Assembly: GCF_029946505.1 (NCBI RefSeq)
Contig: NZ_JARZHG010000011.1
Span: forward strand, 124,001-188,000
DNA length: 64,000 nt
Direction: 5' to 3'
Origin: Polyangium sp. y55x31
Lineage (GTDB): Bacteria > Myxococcota_A > Polyangia > Polyangiales > Polyangiaceae
Both the position numbers and the translations under genes were made by a program. Positions 18,367 through 26,965 of the stretch are shown here, in pieces (within the stretch, counting starts at the first letter, position 1; every line of letters starts with the position of its first letter). The notes beneath the pieces were generated by a model. The model was not told the origin of the DNA. It saw only the letters and a list, made by a program, of their open reading frames with translations, and did not search any database.

Positions 18367-19692
18367 CTACCGCGTCGCCTTGGATCCCGCGGACACGTCG
18401 CGCGCCGGGCCGATCCCCTCGGACAGCGTGCTGCCGCGCGCGGCCGCCGCGACGAGCAGGCCCATCACGAACGCGACCACGAGCGGCACGACGTGCGGCG
18501 ACGAGAGGCGGTGCCGAAGCAGCGGCGGCGCCGCGATGATCGTCGCGGCCTCGTCGATCGGCAAAGCCACCTCGGGCCGCGTCGTCTCGCACTGCGCGCT
18601 CGTCTCCGCGAGGCTCTCGGCGCCCTCGCGCGGAAGCGCCCGCGCGCGGAACCCTTCGGGCCGCGTGTCCTCCGCGGCGGGACTCTCCACCGGCGCCGAC
18701 CTCGCGGGCGACGTCGGCTGCCGCCACGACTTCGGCTCCGGCCACGTGTCCGGCGCGCCCGCGTGCTCGACCTCGTACACCTCCCGCGCGAGCTCCGCGA
18801 GCTCGGCCAGCGCTGCCGGCCCACCCTCGACCGAGAGCTCGGCGCCGACGGCGCGGAGCGCCTGCTCCATCGCGGCCGCGCTCTCGAACCGATCCCGCGG
18901 ATCCTGCGCCAGCGCGCGCCCGACCACCGCTTCGAGCGCGGGCGGGCAGTCCGATCGAAGCGCCGCGAGCGGCGGGATGTCCGCGTCGAGCGCTTGCCGG
19001 ATCATCTCCACGTCCGCGCCGCGCCGGAAGAGCGGCCGCCCCGTCAGCATCTCGAAGAGCACCACGCCGAGCGCGTACACGTCGCTGCGCGCGTCGAGCG
19101 GCTGCCCGCGCAGATGTTCCGGCGCGATGTACCCCATTTTCCCCTTCACCAGCCCCGGCGCCGTGTCGCGCGGCACGTGCGCGCTCGTCGTCTTCGCCAC
19201 GCCGAAATCGATCAGTTTGATCTCGCCGTCGACGGACACGAGGATGTTCTGCGGGCTCACGTCGCGATGAACGAGGCCGATCGGAACACCGTCGTCGTCC
19301 TCGAGCGCGTGGGCGTGCGCGAGCGCGCGCGCGGCCGCGGCGCCGACCTCGATCACCGCGCGGAACGAAAACGAACGACCACTCGCCCCGAGCGCGCGTC
19401 CGAGCGTCGCGAGGTCGGGGCCACGCACGTGCTCGAGCACCAGATGATCACGCCCGCGGTGCGACACGAAGTCGTAGAACCGCACGATGTTCGGGTGGCA
19501 GAGGCGCGCCGAGATCCACGCCTCCCACGCGAACATCTTCACCACCGCCGGCGCGGCGCGGAACTCGTCGCGCAGCCGCTTCACCACCACCGTGTGCTCG
19601 ATGGCGTAGAGCCCTCGACGCCGCGCGAGGAACACCTCCGCCATCCCGCCGCTGCCGAGCGGCTCGACGAGCTCGTAGCCCCCGGCGCCCAT
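18367..19692 (-). CDS. Ser/Thr kinase, HRDVSPQN subtype
   Basis: 441 residues from ATG 19692, which has GGAG about 9 nt upstream; the longer open frame to 19929 is not needed. Kinase signals: VEPLGSGGMAEVFLA, VVVKRL, HRDVSPQNIL in place of HRDLKPxN, DFGVAKT, YIAPEHLRG and DARSDVYALGVVLFEML. The HRD Asp and DFG Asp are intact, so it should be active; the VSPQN catalytic loop is a subtype I associate with myxobacterial kinases. A long Ala/Glu/Pro linker precedes one C-terminal membrane helix (VVPLVVAFVMGLLVAAAA) and a short outer tail. Confidence 0.94.
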   Translation of the reverse strand: MGAGGYELVEPLGSGGMAEVFLARRRGLYAIEHTVVVKRLRDEFRAAPAVVKMFAWEAWISARLCHPNIVRFYDFVSHRGRDHLVLEHVRGPDLATLGRALGASGRSFSFRAVIEVGAAAARALAHAHALEDDDGVPIGLVHRDVSPQNILVSVDGEIKLIDFGVAKTTSAHVPRDTAPGLVKGKMGYIAPEHLRGQPLDARSDVYALGVVLFEMLTGRPLFRRGADVEMIRQALDADIPPLAALRSDCPPALEAVVGRALAQDPRDRFESAAAMEQALRAVGAELSVEGGPAALAELAELAREVYEVEHAGAPDTWPEPKSWRQPTSPARSAPVESPAAEDTRPEGFRARALPREGAESLAETSAQCETTRPEVALPIDEAATIIAAPPLLRHRLSSPHVVPLVVAFVMGLLVAAAARGSTLSEGIGPARDVSAGSKATR

Positions 19693-20057
19693 CGGCAGCC
19701 GCTCCGGCAAGCTCCCGCGCGAACCAGGTGAAGGCACGGGGAAGGGCCACCTCGCCGAGGTCGACGTCGCCGGGCGCGATCGCCTGTCCAGCGTGCGCGC
19801 TCGGCTCGGACCGCGATCGCGCCTCCGCCTTGGTCGCACCTTGAACTCACCCCCCTCCGCCACGAGAGCATCATGGCGCAAGCTCCCTCGCTCGCCAGCC
19901 GCATTCGTAGGCTTGCTTGCGCGAACCACGCGCGTGTGATGAAGCGGGACGGCGCGCGATGTTCGTGCTGATGCGCGCGCCGTCCGCGGAGCGCATCACG
20001 CATGCGAAGCGCGCGTGTTCCGCGCGAACGAACGTGGTCCGTCCGTGCCTCCTCGTC
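19693..20057. promoter_or_regulatory. 365-bp gap upstream of the kinase, with one inverted repeat
   Basis: No convincing gene. The only clear structure is an 11-bp inverted repeat, GACGGCGCGCG (19948-19958) and CGCGCGCCGTC (19974-19984), with a 15-nt loop and no T-run. It should hold the promoter of the kinase gene (reading leftwards) and the end of the flippase transcript. Confidence 0.45.
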
Positions 20058-21506
20058 TCACGTGACTGCGGCTTCGCGGCTCTTGTCAGGCTTGCGCCGC
20101 GCGAGCGCGCGGACCTCCGCGATCGTCACCACGCGCAGCGCGAGCAGCAGCGCGGCGTGCGTGATCGCGCCTGCGATCACGGCGGCCCAGAGCCCCACCG
20201 TCTTCAGCGCGAGGAGCGCGACGAACGTCATGATCACCGTCGCGAGCGTGGCCCTGCCGAGCCGCCCGATCGGCGCTTCGCGCACGTACGGCATCGCGAG
20301 GATCCCCGTCGCGACGAGCATGCCCAGGGAGGCCACGAGCGCCGCGAACGCGGCCCCGAGCGCGCCGTGCCGCGGCACGAGCCACATGTCGAGCGCCACG
20401 TTCGCCGCGAGCGTCGGCGCGAGCACCGCGCCGAGCTTTCGCTCGCGCTTCGAAGCGAGCAGCGGCAGCGCCGCCACCTGGAACGCGAACGTCGCCGGCA
20501 CGTGCCACGCGAGCACCCGGAGCACGTCCGACGTCCCCGCGAAGTCGCGCCCCTTGTACACGAGCGCGACCACGTCCGGCGCGACGATGCTCACGCCCGC
20601 CGCGAGCGGAAGCCCGAGCGCCGTCGCCACCACGATCGCCGTGCGGAAGAGCTTCACGAAGCCGGGCTGATCCTGCGCGTAGAGCCGCATCCCCGCCGCG
20701 AACGCGGCGCCGAGCACGAGATCCGAGATCAGCTCGAGCTGCTCGACGAGCACCCACGCCGCGCTGAACACACCGACCGCCGCCTCGCCGTCGAGCCAGC
20801 GCAGGATCACGCGATCGGCCTGCCGGATCACGCCGAGCAACGCGCCGATGAGCCCGAGCGGGATGCTCTTCTTCGCGATGGCCAAGAGCTCGCGCATCCC
20901 CACCTCGAGCCGCGGCTGATAGAGCCGCGTCCGCAGGAAGTGGTACGTGAGCGCGAGCTCGATCGCGTTGCCGAGCGCGAGCGCGCCTGCCGCCGCGAGC
21001 ACGCCGAGCCCCGACGCCACGAGCGCGACCGACAGCGCGATCACGAACAGACGCGCGCCGAGCTCGACGTACAGGATGTACTGGAAGCGCTCGTGCGCCT
21101 CGAAGCTCAGCCACATCGTCGTGTAGAGGATCGTGGCGAGCTGCGACGCGGCCGCGATCACGACGAGCGTCGCGCCGTCCCCCGAGCGCGTCGCCACGGT
21201 GAAGAGCGTCGCGCAGAGCAGCGTCGTCGCGCCCATCGCGCCGCGCACGATGAGCGCCGAGCCCAGGTGCCTCGGCCCGAGCTCGGGCGTCACCGCGATC
21301 TCGCGCGCGAGATAGCCGCGCACGCCGAGGCCGGCGACCACAGCGGCCATCGAGGTGATCGCCAGCGACGCCTGCAGCTCCCCCCACGCGGCCACGCCCA
21401 GCCGACGCGCCAGGTAGCCCACGTAGACGACGCTCAGGACGGCCATGATGGCCTGCTTCGCGATCATCAAGGCGGCGTTCCACGCCACCCTCTGTCCCTG
21501 GTGCAT
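20058..21506 (-). CDS. Polysaccharide flippase (Wzx/MATE-like)
   Basis: 482 residues with about 12-14 membrane helices over the full length, the layout of the MOP-superfamily polysaccharide exporters that flip lipid-linked sugars across the inner membrane. The N-terminal segment YVGYLARRLGVAAWGELQA and mid-protein IPLGLIGALLGVIRQADRVIL are typical of the family. A short basic cytoplasmic tail (ARRKPDKSREAAVT) ends it. No other polysaccharide gene is adjacent; the exopolysaccharide locus lies 14 kb away. tRNA-Gly is encoded just upstream on the same strand. Confidence 0.88.
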   Translation of the reverse strand: MHQGQRVAWNAALMIAKQAIMAVLSVVYVGYLARRLGVAAWGELQASLAITSMAAVVAGLGVRGYLAREIAVTPELGPRHLGSALIVRGAMGATTLLCATLFTVATRSGDGATLVVIAAASQLATILYTTMWLSFEAHERFQYILYVELGARLFVIALSVALVASGLGVLAAAGALALGNAIELALTYHFLRTRLYQPRLEVGMRELLAIAKKSIPLGLIGALLGVIRQADRVILRWLDGEAAVGVFSAAWVLVEQLELISDLVLGAAFAAGMRLYAQDQPGFVKLFRTAIVVATALGLPLAAGVSIVAPDVVALVYKGRDFAGTSDVLRVLAWHVPATFAFQVAALPLLASKRERKLGAVLAPTLAANVALDMWLVPRHGALGAAFAALVASLGMLVATGILAMPYVREAPIGRLGRATLATVIMTFVALLALKTVGLWAAVIAGAITHAALLLALRVVTIAEVRALARRKPDKSREAAVT

Positions 21507-21607
21507 CCTGCGCGCCCCCGCTCCGCGACAGCGGACTGACGCTTGGATGCTCGACCCGTGCTCTTCGCATCGAGCCGCTCGCGACGCTCAGGCGGACAAA
21601 AGCAGTG

Positions 21608-21625
21608 TGGCGGCCGAAGCCGCCA
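21608..21625 (-). terminator. UUCG-tetraloop terminator after tRNA-Gly
   Basis: Read on the minus strand: TGGCGGC, loop TTCG, GCCGCCA, then CACTGCTTTTG. It follows the tRNA and a second hairpin and precedes the flippase gene, so it probably ends the tRNA transcript. Confidence 0.65.
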
Positions 21626-21640
21626 CCTTACTCTGCTTGC

Positions 21641-21663
21641 GCGGTGTTTTCCCGGAACACCGC
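21641..21663 (-). terminator. Hairpin 3' of tRNA-Gly
   Basis: 8-bp stem GCGGTGTT/AACACCGC with a 7-nt loop, 14 nt downstream of the tRNA 3' end on the minus strand. It could be a processing or termination signal acting with the next hairpin. Confidence 0.5.
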
Positions 21664-21677
21664 GACTTCTACTTCGG

Positions 21678-21750
21678 AGCGGGACACGAGGCTCGAACTC
21701 GCGACCCTCAGCTTGGGAAGCTGATGCTCTACCAACTGAGCTAGTCCCGC
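21678..21750 (-). tRNA. tRNA-Gly (anticodon CCC)
   Basis: A 73-nt cloverleaf on the minus strand. Acceptor stem GCGGGAC/GTCCCGC; D-arm with AGCTCAGTTGGTAGAGC; anticodon stem TCAGC/GCTGA around loop TTCCCAA (anticodon CCC, codon GGG); T-arm with TTCGAGC; U73 discriminator, the glycine identity base. CCA is not encoded. Confidence 0.97.
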
Positions 21751-21874
21751 GAACTGCGAACGCATGTCTAGCCAATTCCGGGGAGCTTGGCAAGACCCTG
21801 TGCGTCCGTGAGGTTTCCGCCCTGGCCGACGACGATCCCCCGCATCGTTCCGACCTGTATTACCTTCGCTCTCC

Positions 21875-23215
21875 GTGCTTCCCGCTCGTCCTCGTTTTCT
21901 CGCGGCAGCGCTGTTCGTCCCCTCCCTCGCCCTCGCGACCGCGAGCTGCGGCGGTCCTCGCGTGCCGACCGGCAGCACGCCGGCGCCGAGCCCCGAGATC
22001 GACTGTCCCGATCCGATCGGGACGATCCCTCGCGAGAGCTGCACCGAGATCGCCGACGACTTCGGCTCCTTCGACGTCTCGAGCTCCCTCAAGCTCGCAG
22101 GCGCGAGCCGCGGCGCCGAGCAACGCATCGAGGCCATCCGCGCCGCCGCCGATCTCGCCGCAAAGCTCAAGGAGCGTCGCGTCGGGCTCTGCGAGTCGTA
22201 CAACGCCTGCAAGACGAAGCCCGCAGATCACACCGCCGAGGATCAGCGCCTCGCAGGGCTGATGAAGGAGCTCATCGATCTCTGGGACGCACGCAAGTTC
22301 CTGAACGCAGATGACGTCGCTCGCTTCCGCGAAGGCGTCACGAAGATCGCCGTCAAGCTCGACGGGACGATCGCAGTGCCGAGCCCCGACGGCGCAGCAC
22401 CCACCGTGGGCAAACCCGCGAAGAAGACGGTGCGCGGCGAGGCACTCGCGCGAATCGAGGGCGCAGGCCTCACCTTCGCTCCGTCCGGCGGCAACGTCAC
22501 GATCACGTCGACGACCGCAGGCACACACGACGCACTCCGCGCCGCCGCCGAGGAGCTTCGCGGCACGGGCGGTCGCATGCGCGTGCGTATCTTCGGCTCG
22601 TACACGCCGTCGACGTCTCCGCTGATCCCAGCCGGCGAGGACCTCACCATCCGCTTCAAGTACCGCGCAGCGCAAGCAGGCGATCTCCACGTGGCGCTGC
22701 GTTCGCTCGAGGATCCCGACGCCGTCGAGAGCACGATCGTATTCCGCGTCGCCGCCGGCACCGGGACGGAGAGCACGACGCTCACGGCCACGCCCGGATC
22801 GAGCGGGTTTTACGTGGGCATCGGCGCACGCGGCGCAGGCAGCGTCGAGTTCGACGACGTCGAGCTCGTGCGTCAAAACGCCGTGATCGCCGCAGCCCGC
22901 GCCGAGTCCACGAACGAGGCAAACCTCGTGTCGAACTGCACCGTGAACAAGAAGAAGCCCCTCGCAGGCAAGGCCTCGTTCCTCTGCGAGTCAGGCGACG
23001 GCGACAAGCTCGTCCTCGGCCAACCCAAAGGCCACCTCTACCTCGCCCTCAAGACGCCCGCAGGCGAACGCGCGCGCATCCGCACCCTCTCGCTCGAAGG
23101 CGGGCGCAGTCTCGACCTGAACGGGAAGGAAGACACCGAGCTCGTGATCGGTCTCGAAGGACCAGGCTCAGCCACGATCCAGTCGATCGAGCTCTTGCCC
23201 GTCGGCGCGGATTAG
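21875..23215 (+). CDS. Large lipoprotein with a beta-sandwich C-terminus
   Basis: 446 residues from a GTG. A signal ending LATASC marks a lipoprotein. Residues 40-160 are helical with charged repeats and two Cys pairs (CPDPIG ... ESCTEI; CESYNACKTKPAD). Residues 190-330 and 370-446 look like carbohydrate-binding-module-type beta sandwiches (GEDLTIRFKYRAAQAGDLHVAL; GSVEFDDVELVR), suggesting surface ligand binding. No catalytic motif. It ends 23 bp before a full-length composite hairpin element. Confidence 0.75.
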   Translation: MLPARPRFLAAALFVPSLALATASCGGPRVPTGSTPAPSPEIDCPDPIGTIPRESCTEIADDFGSFDVSSSLKLAGASRGAEQRIEAIRAAADLAAKLKERRVGLCESYNACKTKPADHTAEDQRLAGLMKELIDLWDARKFLNADDVARFREGVTKIAVKLDGTIAVPSPDGAAPTVGKPAKKTVRGEALARIEGAGLTFAPSGGNVTITSTTAGTHDALRAAAEELRGTGGRMRVRIFGSYTPSTSPLIPAGEDLTIRFKYRAAQAGDLHVALRSLEDPDAVESTIVFRVAAGTGTESTTLTATPGSSGFYVGIGARGAGSVEFDDVELVRQNAVIAAARAESTNEANLVSNCTVNKKKPLAGKASFLCESGDGDKLVLGQPKGHLYLALKTPAGERARIRTLSLEGGRSLDLNGKEDTELVIGLEGPGSATIQSIELLPVGAD

Positions 23216-23238
23216 CGAAGCTTAGCTGCACCGTGGAG

Positions 23239-23565
23239 CCGGGGCGCTGCCCCGGACCCCGCGGGGGCTGTCCGCCCCTCGACCCGGACCAGGCACGGCC
23301 TGGACCGAGGGTGGAAAAACTGCGCGGTGCGCAGTTTTTCCAGCGGGCCGGTGGCAAGACCACGAAGGTTTGTCTCACGTGGCGGCGGGCGTTGCCGGTC
23401 GAGCCGTCAGTGCTGCTGCCTTGGTTGGCAAGGTCGTGGGTGGTCTTGACCCTGGCCGTTCGATGAACTGCGCACCGCGCAGTTCATCGACCCCGAGTCC
23501 AGCGCTTGCGCTGGTCCGGGTCCAGGGGTGGACAACCCCTGGTGGGGCCTGGGGCAAAGCCCCAG
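23239..23565. repeat. Composite hairpin element, full-length copy 2
   Basis: 327 bp between converging genes. Order: CCGGGGCGCTGCCCCGG, GGGGGCTGTCCGCCCC, CCAGGCACGGCCTGG, GGAAAAACTGCGC/GCGCAGTTTTTCC, a central segment starting GTGGCAAGACC and ending GGTCTTGACC, GATGAACTGCGC/GCGCAGTTCATC, CCAGCGCTTGCGCTGG, CCAGGGG/CCCCTGG, CTGGGGC-AAA-GCCCCAG. This is the reverse-orientation equivalent of copy 1, and the central segment is recognisably homologous. Confidence 0.95.
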
Positions 23566-23584
23566 CGAAACGCTTCGAGACGCT

Positions 23585-24091
23585 CTAGCTCTCGTTTGCT
23601 GCGGGCCGCTCGCGCGCCGTTATCGGCGGAAGCGTCTTTGCGCGTGCGCGTGATTGCGAGGCGACGGGTGTTGCCTCCTTCTGGAGGAATGCGAGTACGC
23701 TCGTCGCGTCTGCCTCGGGCACGATCCAGGGGAGTGCGCGCAGCTCCAGGTCTTCTGCCGGGAGCCATCGCAGGCTCCGCGTGATCAGGACGACACGCTG
23801 GTTCCGTGCGCAGAGCTCCTTGGCGAGTTTGGCTGCGCCGCGTGGCGCGGGCGGCAGATCTAGACAGACGAGACAGAGATCGAAGGGTTTGCCCTTTGCC
23901 CAGGAGCGCGCTGCCTCCACGGAGTATGCTTCGACCAGCTCGACATCCTCGATCAGTGGCTCGAGCCCCTGGACGAGCGCATCACACGTCGACAGGCGTG
24001 GGTCTCTTGCCACCAGGATTCGGCGGCCCTTCGCCTCGACGTCCGTTTTTGTCTCGATCATCGTCGCTCGGAACCCGTCACGCGCCCCCAT
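23585..24091 (-). CDS. Receiver-like protein (degenerate response regulator)
   Basis: 168 residues. The middle resembles a receiver fold: RRILVARDPRLSTCDALVQG (beta1-alpha1), LCLVCLDLPPAP with Asp at the phospho-acceptor position, VVLITRSLRW. The N-terminal acidic pair is reduced to one Asp and the conserved Lys after beta5 is not evident (PWIVPEAD), so phosphorylation is doubtful. No output domain; the tail is basic. GGGAGGG 9 nt upstream supports ATG 24091 over ATG 24061. May be a stand-alone pseudo-receiver. Confidence 0.72.
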   Translation of the reverse strand: MGARDGFRATMIETKTDVEAKGRRILVARDPRLSTCDALVQGLEPLIEDVELVEAYSVEAARSWAKGKPFDLCLVCLDLPPAPRGAAKLAKELCARNQRVVLITRSLRWLPAEDLELRALPWIVPEADATSVLAFLQKEATPVASQSRARAKTLPPITARERPAANES

Positions 24092-24241
24092 ATTCCCGAC
24101 CCTCCCGAGAAGCGATCGACTTCAGGGCCGAGCGTATCCCTCTTGAGCCTGATCACTCCACGCTTTATAAGCGCCGCGAGCGAATCAGCGGCCGAGCCGG
24201 GAGCCCACACGTCCTGGGCGGCTCGCCCATGTGGGAGATCC

Positions 24242-24487
24242 ATGAGCCAGTTCAGCGTGCAGAGCCGATGCGAGTGCCAGGCGATTCTGACTGCGACGCT
24301 CGACGAAAAACGTCACGTCGTCTCTGGGATGGCGTCGCGGGGGCGAGCGCGGGAGGTCGCGCCTGCGCATAGCATCGGGGCCTCGGGCGAGCGCTTCGAC
24401 ATCGGGTGGGCTTGCCCCTTCTGCGGCCGTAACACCTTGCGCACCTTCCACGTCGGCGCCTTGCGCCCCGTACGTGCCGCGTCCTAA
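24242..24487 (+). CDS. Small zinc-ribbon-like protein
   Basis: 81 residues from ATG 24242, with GGGAG upstream; a TTG at 24143 would give a longer, less convincing start. C-x-C (CEC) near residue 11 and a CPFCG knuckle near residue 57 could bind one zinc. No known family. The TAA stop overlaps the convergent TPR gene's stop by four bases. Confidence 0.55.
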   Translation: MSQFSVQSRCECQAILTATLDEKRHVVSGMASRGRAREVAPAHSIGASGERFDIGWACPFCGRNTLRTFHVGALRPVRAAS

Positions 24488-24840
24488 CAGGACCGAAGCT
24501 CTGCTTCGAGCAGCCGCGCCGTCACCTCTGCGCGTGGCCCCTCGCCGGCCCTCTGCCTGAGCCAGCGCGCGTGCGCCAACGCCGCCGCGGCTTCGTCGTG
24601 GCGACCTACCTCCGACAGGAGCGCTCCGAGCAGCGTGAACGTCCGCGCGCGCCACTCGTCGTGCGAGCAGGCCTGCCTGAGCAGCACGATTGCGCCCCGC
24701 GTGTCGCCGCGTCGACGCAGCTTCCGCGCCCGGTAGATGAGCTCCTCGATCTCATCGAGCTCCCCTTCCGGCCGATGTGCTGTCCGTTCTTCCCGCGCGC
24801 CGAGGTTGTCGCGCACGGTTCGCCCACCTCTTCGGCTCAT
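24484..24840 (-). CDS. Small TPR-like protein
   Basis: 118 residues. Two TPR-like helix pairs: EELIYRARKLRRRGDTRGAI and a second around TLLGALLSEVGRHDEAAAAL. GGAAGG precedes ATG 24840. No signal or membrane segment, so cytoplasmic scaffold or adaptor by inference. It follows the hydroxylase-like gene by 44 bp on the same strand, so probably one transcript. Confidence 0.7.
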   Translation of the reverse strand: MSRRGGRTVRDNLGAREERTAHRPEGELDEIEELIYRARKLRRRGDTRGAIVLLRQACSHDEWRARTFTLLGALLSEVGRHDEAAAALAHARWLRQRAGEGPRAEVTARLLEAELRSC

Positions 24841-24884
24841 GACGGGCCTTCCAGCAGGGCCCGTTCCAGCCGGCGGCGCGACGA

Positions 24885-25505
24885 TCAGTTCATCGTCCGG
24901 AACACGTAGTCCCAGAGCGGCGAGGACACACCCCAGCGCGCGGGGGTGCCGGTGTGGTGGTGGATCATGTGGTGGCGCTTGATCCACTTGCCCCAGCGCG
25001 AGCTCATCCGGAAGTGGTGGATCGCGTAGTGCGTCCCGTCGTACGCGAGGTAGCCGAACCCGAAGCCCGCGAAGAGCGGATCCACGAGCACCGGGCCGAC
25101 GAGCGCGCGGAACAGCAGGTAGAACACCACGCCGAGCGGGATGCTCGCCCCGAGCGGAAACACGAGGCGATCTGCGTCCTGGGGGAAGTCGTGGTGGACG
25201 CCGTGCAGGACGAAATGCACCCGGCGTTGCCAGAGCCGTGGCCCCACGTAGTGGAAGACCCAGCGGTGCAGCACGTACTCGGCGAACGTCCACGCGAACA
25301 GGCCGAGCAAGCCGAGCGACAAACCGGTCACGAGCCCGACGCCGTTCTCGTAAGCACGGAACGCGAGGTAGCTGTAGACCGGGATCCAGAATACGAACGG
25401 CGTCGCGGGGTGGATGCGGGAAAACCGCTCGATGAGCGGGGTCTCGAACATCCGGCAGGTGGCCGGCTTCGACGATCCGATGCGATCCGGGGCCGTGGCT
25501 ACCAT
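24885..25505 (-). CDS. Fatty acid hydroxylase/sterol desaturase-family membrane protein
   Basis: 206 residues with about four membrane helices and the His clusters of the di-iron hydroxylase family: LHRWVFHYVG, HGVHHDFPQD, HYAIHHF and HHMIHHH. The family hydroxylates lipid acyl chains or sterols in the membrane; the spacing here is closest to the fatty-acid 2-hydroxylase (Scs7/FA2H) type, which would suit the hydroxy-fatty and sphingolipid-like lipids of myxobacteria. That substrate is inference. Starts at ATG 25505, after a half hairpin element. Confidence 0.88.
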   Translation of the reverse strand: MVATAPDRIGSSKPATCRMFETPLIERFSRIHPATPFVFWIPVYSYLAFRAYENGVGLVTGLSLGLLGLFAWTFAEYVLHRWVFHYVGPRLWQRRVHFVLHGVHHDFPQDADRLVFPLGASIPLGVVFYLLFRALVGPVLVDPLFAGFGFGYLAYDGTHYAIHHFRMSSRWGKWIKRHHMIHHHTGTPARWGVSSPLWDYVFRTMN

Positions 25506-25590
25506 CGCCCCCGACTCCTAACGCATTCCGGGAAGAATCGCTAGGGACGCAAGACGCGCAACCCCTGGCGAACCGTATCCTCGCTTCCCC

Positions 25591-25692
25591 TGCATCGACC
25601 GCATCGCGGTCGATGCACCCTGGGTCCAGCGCTTGCGCTGGTTCGGGTCCAGGGGTGAACAACCCCTGGTCGGGCCCGGGGTGAAACCCCGG
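25591..25692. repeat. Composite hairpin element, half copy (reverse orientation)
   Basis: 102 bp: hairpin arms TGCATCGACCGC/GCGGTCGATGCA, CCAGCGCTTGCGCTGG, CCAGGGG/CCCCTGG, CCGGGG-TGAAA-CCCCGG. Same half-element layout as 14597-14699, here between two same-strand genes, 3' of the iron alcohol dehydrogenase. Confidence 0.93.
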
Positions 25693-25803
25693 CGAATCGG
25701 CCTGCGATTTCGGAAGGTTGTGCAGCATCGTCGAGGTGCGACGCGAGGGACGCGGCGAACGAAAAATCCCTCGCGTCACACCTGAGGGATGCGGGTCAAA
25801 GGC

Positions 25804-26946
25804 TCAGAAACAGGCCTCGTAGAGCGCGCGGAGGTCGTCCCGGGTGCAGGGCCGCGGGTTCGACTGGTGGCAGGCGTCCTGGAAGGCGAGATCGGCGAGG
25901 CGCTCGAGGTTCGCGCGCGGCACGCCCGCCTGCGTGAGCGTCCCCGGCAGACCCGTCCGCTCGCGCAGCCGGCGCACGGCTTCCACGCAGCCGGCCGGGC
26001 TCGCCTCGCCGCCGAGCAGGACCGAGACCTCCGCGAGCCGCGCCCCCACGACCTCCGCGTTGAACGCACACACGGCCGGCAGGCAAAGCGCGTTCGCGAG
26101 GCCGTGGTGCGTCCCGTGCTCGCTCGACAGCGGATGCGCGAGCGAGTGGCATGCGCCGAGCCCCTTCTGGAACGCGACCGCGCCCATCATCGCCGCCTTC
26201 ATCATCCCGCCGCGGGCTTCCAGGTCGTCGCCGTTCTTCACGGCCCGCTCGAGGTAGCGCCCGACGTGCCGGATCCCTTCGAGCGCGATGCCGTCCGCCA
26301 TCGGGTGATCGCCCTTCGCCACGTACGCCTCCAGGCAGTGCGTGAGCGCGTCCATGCCCGTCGCCGCCGTGAGGAACGCCGGCATCGACCGCGTCAGCTC
26401 GGGATCGAGCAGCGCCGCGTTCGCGAGCAGGTGCGGCGAGAAGATGACGGTTTTCCGATGGTTCGCGTCGAGCGTCACCACGCCCGAGCGCCCGACCTCG
26501 CTGCCCGTGCCCGCCGTCGTGGGCAGCGCGAGCATCGGCGGCACGTTCGCCGTGATGTACCGATCGCCGCCGATCGCGTCGTCGTACTCGGCGAGCGGCC
26601 GGTGGTGGTGGATGCCGAGGCGCACGAGCTTGCCCACGTCGAGCGGCGAGCCGCCGCCGACCGCGATCACGAGGTCCGCGCCCGACGCTCGGAACGCGCG
26701 CACGCCGTCGTGCACGTTCGCCTCGATGGGGTTGCCGAGGACGCCGTCGAAGATCGTCCACGCGATCCCCACCTCGCGCAGCGACGCCTCGATCGGCGCC
26801 AAGAGCCCCGCTCCCACGACGCCTTTGTCCGTCACGATCAGCGCGTGCTTGCTGCCGAGCCGCGCGGCCTCTGCGCCCGTCTGCTTCGCTGCCCCTGCCC
26901 CGAACACGATGCGCGTCGGGAAGCTCCAGATCGACAGTGGTCCCAT
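25804..26946 (-). CDS. Iron-containing alcohol dehydrogenase
   Basis: 380 residues, the group-III Fe-ADH length. NAD-binding segment IAVGGGSPLDVGKL and LPTTAGTGSEVGRSGVV; metal ligands Asp and His in MDALTHCLE, then His in HSLAHPLSSEHGTHHGLANA. Oxidises an alcohol or reduces an aldehyde; the substrate is unknown. It follows the glutamine-synthetase-like gene on the same strand with a 20-bp gap, so the two probably work on one nitrogen compound, for example an amino-alcohol or polyamine-derived aldehyde. Confidence 0.94.
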   Translation of the reverse strand: MGPLSIWSFPTRIVFGAGAAKQTGAEAARLGSKHALIVTDKGVVGAGLLAPIEASLREVGIAWTIFDGVLGNPIEANVHDGVRAFRASGADLVIAVGGGSPLDVGKLVRLGIHHHRPLAEYDDAIGGDRYITANVPPMLALPTTAGTGSEVGRSGVVTLDANHRKTVIFSPHLLANAALLDPELTRSMPAFLTAATGMDALTHCLEAYVAKGDHPMADGIALEGIRHVGRYLERAVKNGDDLEARGGMMKAAMMGAVAFQKGLGACHSLAHPLSSEHGTHHGLANALCLPAVCAFNAEVVGARLAEVSVLLGGEASPAGCVEAVRRLRERTGLPGTLTQAGVPRANLERLADLAFQDACHQSNPRPCTRDDLRALYEACF

Positions 26947-26965
26947 GCTCGCCGCCCTCCCCCTC

